Source of the DNA: an uncultured Bacteroidota bacterium
GTDB taxonomy: Bacteria; Bacteroidota; Bacteroidia; Chitinophagales; Saprospiraceae
Direction: 5' to 3'
Length of the DNA stretch: 34,559 nt
Assembly (NCBI GenBank): GCA_937861115.1
Contig: CALMBD010000118.1
Span: forward strand, 1-34,559
Shown here piece after piece: positions 25,805 through 32,159 of this stretch. Positions within the stretch are counted from its first letter, which is position 1. The number at the start of each line of letters is the position of its first letter. Made by a program: the position numbers and the translations under genes. The notes under the pieces were generated by a model, which was not told where the DNA came from, made no database searches, and saw only the letters and a program-made list of their open reading frames with translations.

Positions 25805-26698
25805 ATGGCAAATGTAAATTCAAACGGCAATGCCGGCGGGCTGCCGGGGCCTGAAGATGTGCTTTGTGAAAGCATCCAAACCATCAGGGATGAACGGAAC
25901 GCCGCCACCGGAAGAAAAAACGGGAGCAAAACCCGTTGGGATTCCAAAATCGATTCCCGGCGGTACAAGATATGTTGCCTCGACAAGGCGCAAAAAATAC
26001 ACACCCTGTACCTCGATCTGGATAACTGTATTGCCCTTGAAACAGCCAAGGGCTCCGAAATTATTCAGAAAAACATCGATGCCTATATCAAGAAAGACGC
26101 CGACCTGGGTAAAATGATCAAGGAGACCTCCAAGATCATTGGCGATCTGAAGAAAAAACTGGAGGAGGCCCACAAATCGGCCTGCGCCATGAAGATATGC
26201 ATCAACAACCGGATTGATCCCGACAATAAAAATCCGACCACCGAGACGACTACCATCAAACAGGAGGCCGATACGATTGAATCCCTGGCTTCAGAACTCG
26301 ATACTGCCGGACAAACTGCCTTCGACGATATTGTCACCATATCGGGCATACAGACCTTTCTGAATCTTGCCGGGCTTAAGCCCTTCGGCCAAAGCCTGGT
26401 AGATACCAGCAAAGCATTCAAGGCACAGGTCGACGCCAATATCAAGAGCACCGCCGATGATGTAAAGAATACACAGGCCGAATTGACAAAAGTGTTGGAA
26501 GAACTCACACAGGCACGTTTTGCATATTATTCGGAAAAAGTCGCAGAAACAGGACTTGAAACCACCAGAAAGGATATATGTGAGGGCGGTTGTGACAGTA
26601 CCGTTTCCGTAGAAACATATTGTCTGAAAATCAGCAGAGGCCCGGGCGCCCGACCCACGGCCCTCAAGTCGTCCAAATCAAGCCGCGACCGCAACTAA
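25805..26698 (+). CDS. Unassigned Cys-rich helical protein A in CIS operon
   Basis: 297 residues, no family recognised. No signal peptide or membrane helix. Mostly helical with heptad-like stretches (about 75-140, KDADLGKMIKETSKIIGDLK and after; 210-250). Nine Cys residues include a CC pair (KICCLD) and a late CEGGC followed by TYC. The tail is basic and Ser/Lys/Arg-rich (ALKSSKSSRDRN). It sits 34 bases after the sheath and 30 before a similar protein, between sheath and tube, the position where PVC has extra sheaths. Structural component, plug or cargo are all possible. Confidence 0.7.
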   Translation: MANVNSNGNAGGLPGPEDVLCESIQTIRDERNAATGRKNGSKTRWDSKIDSRRYKICCLDKAQKIHTLYLDLDNCIALETAKGSEIIQKNIDAYIKKDADLGKMIKETSKIIGDLKKKLEEAHKSACAMKICINNRIDPDNKNPTTETTTIKQEADTIESLASELDTAGQTAFDDIVTISGIQTFLNLAGLKPFGQSLVDTSKAFKAQVDANIKSTADDVKNTQAELTKVLEELTQARFAYYSEKVAETGLETTRKDICEGGCDSTVSVETYCLKISRGPGARPTALKSSKSSRDRN

Positions 26699-26728
26699 AT
26701 TCCTAAACCTGAATGAATTCTATTCATC

Positions 26729-27646
26729 ATGATCAAATTACTCAGAAATAATGCTTGCTGTACCGATCCTACCAGCGGAGGTACGCAGGGATCTGATTGT
26801 GTTGACTCCTGGAAAAATGAACTGAAAACAGTTGCCAACGAGTACAACAACGTTTCGGCAGAGGCCGACAGATCCGAGGATAATTACAAAAATGCGTTTG
26901 CCTGGAAAGAAAAACTCAAGACCTGGCTGGCCAACCTGGATAAGGCGAATCAATCGGCACTTGATATTTCCACCGAGGTAACCATTTTCATCGAACAGGT
27001 GAACAATACCTGTTTCAACACAGAATGTACCGCCAAAGCTGTGTACGCCTTGCTTTGCGAGATAAAATCAATCTTTGACAGCTTCTATACCTACAGCAAC
27101 CAGACGGGGCTCAAAGACCAGGTCGCCGAACTTCGGAAGAACGTCGATTGCCTGAAGGACCTCGACCCGGCCATCAAGACGGAAATACTCGCGTGTATTG
27201 ACGATTACGATGCAAAAAACAAGGCCGTTTGCGCACTGCAAAACGACCTGCTCAAAAAGCTGGTCGACATGTACAAATGCATCAACCTGTTGTACGCTTC
27301 CGTATGTGAAGAGGATGGCCTGAGCAGTAACCTTAATGCTTTGAAAGAGGAATTCCCCACTGAACTGGTCAAGCAGGATCCGAATCAGCCACCCGTGAGC
27401 ACGGGTACCGGACTCGATATTTTTCCTTGCGACATTGGCGCCACCAAGCCAAAGCCGCAAATGCCGATCGGACAAAGCGATTTCTACAAACAGGTTTCGG
27501 CAGATTTTGACAGTGCAGTAATGATTACTGATCAGCTAAAGGTTGCGTGGGATGCCAAACGCATCGAACGCGACAAATTGCTCGCACGCAAAAACAGCCT
27601 GATGGATGCTATCAAAGCTGCTGAAGCCGCTGAAACAGGCAAATAG
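26729..27646 (+). CDS. Unassigned Cys-rich helical protein B in CIS operon
   Basis: 305 residues, no family recognised. Twelve Cys residues, starting with NACCTDP and a later CFNTEC. Predominantly helical: about 25-75, 85-120, 130-190 and a C-terminal coiled coil (about 250-305, QLKVAWDAKRIERDKLLARK), with a proline-rich break PNQPPVSTGTG and KPKPQMP between. It resembles protein A in size, helix content and Cys richness and may be a distant paralogue, though I cannot align them convincingly. No signal peptide. It lies 62 bases before the first tube gene, in the same operon. Confidence 0.7.
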   Translation: MIKLLRNNACCTDPTSGGTQGSDCVDSWKNELKTVANEYNNVSAEADRSEDNYKNAFAWKEKLKTWLANLDKANQSALDISTEVTIFIEQVNNTCFNTECTAKAVYALLCEIKSIFDSFYTYSNQTGLKDQVAELRKNVDCLKDLDPAIKTEILACIDDYDAKNKAVCALQNDLLKKLVDMYKCINLLYASVCEEDGLSSNLNALKEEFPTELVKQDPNQPPVSTGTGLDIFPCDIGATKPKPQMPIGQSDFYKQVSADFDSAVMITDQLKVAWDAKRIERDKLLARKNSLMDAIKAAEAAETGK

Positions 27647-27708
27647 GCAGTAATACCTCTTAAAACCCCGATTCCATTTCATAATTCCATTTTTAAAATC
27701 AACGCATT

Positions 27709-28176
27709 ATGCCAGCAAAAGGAGATTATCCACTGCCTAAGTTTCACTTTCAGGTTGAATGGGGACAGGATTTCCGCATAGGTTTCACAGAAGTAAGCGG
27801 TCTCGATTTTGAAACCGAAGTGATCGAATACCGGGCGGGCGACAGCAAAAAATATAATAAGACAAAACAGCCCGGCTTGACCAAATTCAGCAATATCACG
27901 CTGAAACGCGGCACATTTGAAGGTGACTTTGACTTCTTCAAGGAGTGGCAGAAAACCTACTATTTCCAGGAGGGTAACAAAACGGGCAGCAAGTATCGCC
28001 GCGACGTTACCATCAAACTGCTCAACGAGTCGCACGAGCCCATCATCACGTGGAAACTGGAAAACGCATGGCCGAGCAAGGTTCAATCCACCGATCTGAA
28101 GGCTGATGGCAATGAGGTCGCCATCGAGACCATGGAACTGGTGCATGAAGGCCTTACCATTCTGGAAGCTAAATAG
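27709..28176 (+). CDS. CIS inner tube protein (gp19/Pvc1-like)
   Basis: 155 residues matching T4 gp19-like tail tube proteins: FHFQVEWGQDFRIGFTEVSG, LDFETEVIEYRAGD, ITLKRGTFEGDFDFFKEW, RRDVTIKLLNESHEPIITW, and AIETMELVHEGL. Hexameric rings of such subunits stack to form the inner tube. This copy matches the canonical stacked tube subunit best and is probably the main one. Confidence 0.93.
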   Translation: MPAKGDYPLPKFHFQVEWGQDFRIGFTEVSGLDFETEVIEYRAGDSKKYNKTKQPGLTKFSNITLKRGTFEGDFDFFKEWQKTYYFQEGNKTGSKYRRDVTIKLLNESHEPIITWKLENAWPSKVQSTDLKADGNEVAIETMELVHEGLTILEAK

Positions 28177-28184
28177 TAAGCCGC

Positions 28185-28664
28185 ATGGAACTAAAGGACC
28201 CGACCAGGGAATACGCCTACCAGATGGTTGGCTTTCATTTTCAGGTTAATTTTCTCCAGATACCCGGCGGTGAGGATATCGATGTCGGTTTTCAATCGGT
28301 CTCGGGCCTTGATGTCGATGTCGAGACCGAACCGCTCAAGGAAGGCGGCGAGAATCGCTTTGAACATGCACTTCCGGGCAGGCGGAAATTCGGGACCCTG
28401 CAACTCAAACGCGGTATCCTTACGCCAAAGCAGTCGCCGCTGACCAATTGGTGTCTCGATGCCTTTCAGAAAATGAAGATCACGCCGCTGCCGACAGTGA
28501 CCGTCATATTGCTTGATGAAGCACACCTTCCACTGTTGAAATGGACGCTTTCCCACGTTTGGCCCAAGAGCTGGAAAATCGCGGAATTCAACGCAGAAAG
28601 GAGCGAGGTGCTGATCGAAACCTTTGACCTTAACTACAACTACTTTAAGTTTGAAAAACCGTAA
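28185..28664 (+). CDS. Second gp19-like tube protein (Pvc5-like, tube initiator)
   Basis: 159 residues, same fold as its neighbour: FHFQVNFLQIPGGEDIDVGF, GLDVDVETEPLKEGGENRFE, LQLKRGILTPKQSPLTNW, VTVILLDEAHLPLLKWTLSH, and EVLIETFDLNYNYFKF. Diverged from the first copy, with a longer N-terminus and a changed loop (PLKEGG). In PVC/Afp the second tube protein (Pvc5) makes the first ring above the spike; that role is inferred here. Starts 8 bases after the first tube gene. Confidence 0.9.
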   Translation: MELKDPTREYAYQMVGFHFQVNFLQIPGGEDIDVGFQSVSGLDVDVETEPLKEGGENRFEHALPGRRKFGTLQLKRGILTPKQSPLTNWCLDAFQKMKITPLPTVTVILLDEAHLPLLKWTLSHVWPKSWKIAEFNAERSEVLIETFDLNYNYFKFEKP

Positions 28665-28675
28665 ACCGTTGGATT

Positions 28676-28846
28676 ATGCCATTGGAAATAAGAGAACTAG
28701 TCATTAAAACCACGGTGTCGGGCGAAGGATCGACCAATACCCAGCAGCCGGGTCAACCCGGTAACTCCGGCGCAAATCAGGAACAGGAGATCGCAATGAT
28801 CGTAGAGAAGGTCCTGCAAATCCTAAAAGAAAAAACCGAACGATAA
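28676..28846 (+). CDS. DUF5908 small CIS protein
   Basis: A 56-residue protein. It begins MPLEIRELVIKTTVSGEG, the typical start of DUF5908 proteins found in Bacteroidota CIS operons, followed by a Gln/Gly/Pro/Asn linker and a C-terminal helix (EIAMIVEKVLQILKEK). The TAA shares its last A with the ATG of the next gene (TAATG), so translation is coupled. It occupies the position of Pvc6, a small protein of unclear role between the tube and spike genes. Confidence 0.85.
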   Translation: MPLEIRELVIKTTVSGEGSTNTQQPGQPGNSGANQEQEIAMIVEKVLQILKEKTER

Positions 28847-29550
28847 TGACAACCGAAGGAAAGCTGGAGAAAGTAATGATCCGGGTATTTAAGGATCAAA
28901 ACTTTAAGGAAAAGGAAAGCAGCATCAGCCCAAACCCTTTTCCGCTGCCCGTCAACCCGGAATCCTACTCCAGGTCGCTGCGGATCATGAACAATATGGA
29001 GCAGGGCATCGGCAATGAAGGCACCAATCCCAATTTCGTGGCTGCAACACCTGAGGAACTGCGCCTCGAATTTATCTTCGATGGTACGGATACAATCCAG
29101 GGGTATTCCTATCTCAAACAGCCGGTAAAACAGCAACTGAAGAACTTTATCGATGCCGTGTATAATATGAACGGTACCATACACCGGCCCAATTTTCTCC
29201 AGATTCAGTGGGGACAGTTTGTGTTTTCGGGGACCTTGTCTAATCTGGACCTGAATTATACCCTGTTTGAGGCAAACGGCGATCCGCTGCGCGTAAAAGT
29301 GAACGCCACGTTTATTTCCTATGTCGCTCCGAAAGAACGGACAGCCAAAGAAGGCAAAACCTCACCCGACCTTACCCACGTGCGGCAAACGAAAGCAGGC
29401 GACCGGCTCGATCTGATGACCTACAATATCTACAAGGACTCGAAATTTTTCCTGCAAGTCGGGAAAGCCAACAACCTGACCAGTATCCGGAAACTTGCCA
29501 CCGGAAAAGAGATCGTTTTTCCGCCAATCGACAAAACTCAGGAGGCATGA
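28846..29550 (+). CDS. CIS tube/spike adaptor (Pvc7-like) with LysM-like tail
   Basis: 234 residues. The N-terminal part fits the CIS tube protein N-terminal domain of Pvc7/Afp7 (gp53-like): FPLPVNPESYSRSL, NPNFVAATPEELRLEFIFDG, LQIQWGQFVFSGTLSNLDLN, YTLFEANGDPLRVKVNATF. The C-terminus (about 180-230) is LysM-like: VRQTKAGDRLDLMTYNIYKD followed by LTSIRKLATGKEIVFPP. In known particles it links tube, spike and baseplate hub. It overlaps the neighbouring genes by 1 base upstream and 4 bases downstream. Confidence 0.88.
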   Translation: MTTEGKLEKVMIRVFKDQNFKEKESSISPNPFPLPVNPESYSRSLRIMNNMEQGIGNEGTNPNFVAATPEELRLEFIFDGTDTIQGYSYLKQPVKQQLKNFIDAVYNMNGTIHRPNFLQIQWGQFVFSGTLSNLDLNYTLFEANGDPLRVKVNATFISYVAPKERTAKEGKTSPDLTHVRQTKAGDRLDLMTYNIYKDSKFFLQVGKANNLTSIRKLATGKEIVFPPIDKTQEA

Positions 29551-31319
29551 AAGAAAGAACGCTGCCGATAGATTCGACGTTTAACGTGGTCACTTTCGAT
29601 CTGCTCATCGAAGGCAAGGCTATTGATTCCGCGTATCAGGTGATGTCCATTGCTATTATGAAGGAGGTTAACCGGGTACCATGGGCCAAGATTGTGTTGC
29701 GCGACGGGGATCCCGCTGCCGAAACGTTTGCCATCAGCGAAAAAGAAAGCTATACCCCCGGGAAAAAAATCGTGGTAAAATTGGGACGCGACCGCAAAAA
29801 CACGATGCTTTTTCGGGGAATTATCACCAAACATGCCATCAGACTTCGGGAAAATGGCGCCAGCGAACTGTCGCTCGAATGCCGCGACGAATGCACCCGA
29901 ATGACGATTGGCCGTCACAACGGGTATTTCGAAGAGCGCAAGGACAGCGAGGTTATGGAAGAATTGATACGCAAATATCCCGGACTTTCTGCCGACGTGG
30001 AATCTACCAGCCTGAAACACAAGGAGTTGGTACAGTTCCATTGCACCGATTGGGACTTTATGCTCTCCCGCGCAGATATCAATGGGAAACTGGTCGTTGC
30101 CGATGACGGCAAGATACAGATCAAGGCGCCTGATACCGGTTCATCACCCTCCGTAGCCCTGCTGCACGGCTCTACCATGCTCGAATTTGAGGCAGAGATG
30201 GATGCCAGAACGCAACTGAAATCAGTGGAAGCCAAATCATGGGACTATGGCGGCCAGCAACTCTTCCAACATAAGTCTGATTCTGCACCCGTTGCGGAAC
30301 CCGGCAATCTAAACGGCGCAGCGCTGGCCGATTCGGTCAATATCTCCAGTTTTGAGCTGCGACACAGCGGCCAGGTTCTGGAAGCCGAACTCCAGGAGTG
30401 GACAAAATCGGTCATGCTTCGCAGCCGTTTGGCAAAGGTCAGGGGCAGCGCACGGTTTGTCGGACTACCCGATATCAAACCCGGCCAGATGGTTGAGTTG
30501 CAGGGTGTCGGCGACCGTTTCAACGGCAAAGCATTTATCAGCGCGGTCCGGCACGATGTATTCCAGGGTTCGTGGCATACCTCCGTCCAGTTTGGCCTGA
30601 GTCCCGATTGCTTTCACCTGACCACGGAAAACATACTGGATTCGAGCGCCGCCGGCCTGCTGCCGGGGGTACATGGCCTGCAGATCGGAAAAGTTGTACA
30701 ACTGCAAAACGACCCTGACGGCGAACACCGGATACTCGTCCGCCTCCCTGTGGTTGACAATGCCGCCCAGGGAACCTGGGCCCGCATGGCCAGCCTGGAT
30801 GCCGGCAATGACCGTGGTGCATTTTTTCGCCCGGAAATAGACGACGAAGTTGTTGTGGGCTTTATCAATGGCGATCCCCGCGACGCCGTGGTGTTGGGCA
30901 TGCTCAACAGCAGCGCCAAACCCGCACCGATCACAGTCAAGGATACCAACCACGAAAAGGGCTTCTTTACCCGAAGCAAGATGCGTGTCCATTTTCACGA
31001 TGAGACCAAGACGATCACCATCGACACACCGGCAGGAAACAGTATCGAACTGGATGAAAAAGGATCGTCGATCACCATAAAGGATCAAAACGGCAACTCA
31101 ACTATAATGAAACCCGCCGGCATCGAGATGAAAAGCAAGGGCAATATCAGCATCGAAGCTTCTGGCAAGATCGATATCAAGGCAGGAGCAGCGCTCACAA
31201 TCAGCGCGGCTCAAATGACCTTGTCTGCCCAGGGCCCCATGGAAGTAAAAGGCGCGACGGCCAAATTGTCGTCGCCCGGCATTACCGAAATATCAGGGTC
31301 GCTGGTAAAAATAAATTAA
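29547..31319 (+). CDS. CIS spike protein, VgrG/Pvc8-like (gp27-gp5)
   Basis: 590 residues. gp27-like hub (about 1-370: IMKEVNRVPWAKIVLRDGDP, ELSLECRDECTRMTIGRHN, PDIKPGQMVELQGVGDRF), then an OB-fold domain (about 385-465: GLQIGKVVQLQNDPDGEHRI, FFRPEIDDEVVVGFINGDP), then a triple-stranded beta-helix needle (about 485-590: repeats such as IEMKSKGNISIEASGKIDIK, KGATAKLSSPGITEISG). It forms the trimeric spike under the tube. No C-terminal enzyme domain is fused. It overlaps the previous gene by ATGA. Confidence 0.92.
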   Translation: MKERTLPIDSTFNVVTFDLLIEGKAIDSAYQVMSIAIMKEVNRVPWAKIVLRDGDPAAETFAISEKESYTPGKKIVVKLGRDRKNTMLFRGIITKHAIRLRENGASELSLECRDECTRMTIGRHNGYFEERKDSEVMEELIRKYPGLSADVESTSLKHKELVQFHCTDWDFMLSRADINGKLVVADDGKIQIKAPDTGSSPSVALLHGSTMLEFEAEMDARTQLKSVEAKSWDYGGQQLFQHKSDSAPVAEPGNLNGAALADSVNISSFELRHSGQVLEAELQEWTKSVMLRSRLAKVRGSARFVGLPDIKPGQMVELQGVGDRFNGKAFISAVRHDVFQGSWHTSVQFGLSPDCFHLTTENILDSSAAGLLPGVHGLQIGKVVQLQNDPDGEHRILVRLPVVDNAAQGTWARMASLDAGNDRGAFFRPEIDDEVVVGFINGDPRDAVVLGMLNSSAKPAPITVKDTNHEKGFFTRSKMRVHFHDETKTITIDTPAGNSIELDEKGSSITIKDQNGNSTIMKPAGIEMKSKGNISIEASGKIDIKAGAALTISAAQMTLSAQGPMEVKGATAKLSSPGITEISGSLVKIN

Positions 31320-31346
31320 GACGGCACATTGAAAAACAACTGACAT

Positions 31347-31634
31347 ATGCCTCCAGCAGCAAGAATTACCGATTTTCATACCTGCCCGGTGCCCGGAACA
31401 CCGCCGCACGTCGGTGGCCCGGTGATCGGCCCCGGCGTACCCACCGTATTGATAGGAGGGCAGCCGGCAGCGGTAGTGGGCGACCTCTGTGTATGCGCCG
31501 GCCCGCCTGATGTCATCGTAAAGGGCTCTTCGACAGTGCTCATAGGAGGCAAGCCGGCGGCGCGCATGAGCGATCTGACCGCGCATGGCGGCGTAGTAGT
31601 ACAGGGATTTCCAACAGTAATGATTGGAGGCTAA
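31347..31634 (+). CDS. PAAR-repeat spike tip protein
   Basis: A 95-residue PAAR protein that sharpens the tip of the spike. Motifs PAARITD at the start, PAAVVGD in the middle and PAARMSD near the end, with TVLIGG repeated (PTVLIGGQ, STVLIGGK, PTVMIGG). Conserved Cys/His for zinc are plausible: H12 and C14 in FHTCP, and CVCAG. No fused toxin: it ends at the last PAAR turn. Confidence 0.93.
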   Translation: MPPAARITDFHTCPVPGTPPHVGGPVIGPGVPTVLIGGQPAAVVGDLCVCAGPPDVIVKGSSTVLIGGKPAARMSDLTAHGGVVVQGFPTVMIGG

Positions 31635-31640
31635 AATTAC

Positions 31641-32063
31641 ATGATCATGGAAAATTCATTTTTAGGCACCGGCTGGTCTTTTCCTCCGAAATTCGACAAA
31701 ACGGGAGGAACCGTCGAACTGGTGAAAGCGGAACAGGACATCAACCAAAGCCTGCACATCCTGCTGTCGACCAGCCTCGGCGAGCGGGTGATGCAACCGG
31801 AATACGGGTGCAACCTGAGCGACTACCAGTTTGAGGCCGCCAATAATTCCCTGATCGGATACCTCAAGGAACTCGTGGAGCGCTCGATCCTTTACTTCGA
31901 ACCCCGGATCAAAGTGGAACAGATCGACATTACGGAACCACAGTCTTTCGAGTTGCTGGAAGGGGTGCTGCATATTTCGGTCGACTACACCATCATCGGT
32001 ACCAACTCCAGGTTCAATTACGTGTACGATTTCTACCTGCGGGAATCAGATCGCGAAATTTAA
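31641..32063 (+). CDS. Baseplate wedge protein, GPW/gp25-like
   Basis: 140 residues. ENSFLGTGWSFPPKFD opening, SLHILLSTSLGERVMQPEYG with the gp25 signature around GERVMQPEYGC, ILYFEPRIKVEQIDIT, and a terminal VLHISVDYTIIGTNSRFNYV. gp25 family proteins anchor the first sheath strand to the baseplate. Met3 (31647) is an equally good start. It follows the PAAR gene by 6 bases; in PVC/Afp the gp25 gene comes before PAAR. Confidence 0.93.
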   Translation: MIMENSFLGTGWSFPPKFDKTGGTVELVKAEQDINQSLHILLSTSLGERVMQPEYGCNLSDYQFEAANNSLIGYLKELVERSILYFEPRIKVEQIDITEPQSFELLEGVLHISVDYTIIGTNSRFNYVYDFYLRESDREI

Positions 32064-32159
32064 ACTGAATAGTACATGACAATAGTCTGATTATCAATGC
32101 CTTAAATTACTCATACTACTCAAATTCCGGGGATTCCGGCAAAAAAACCAACACAACAA

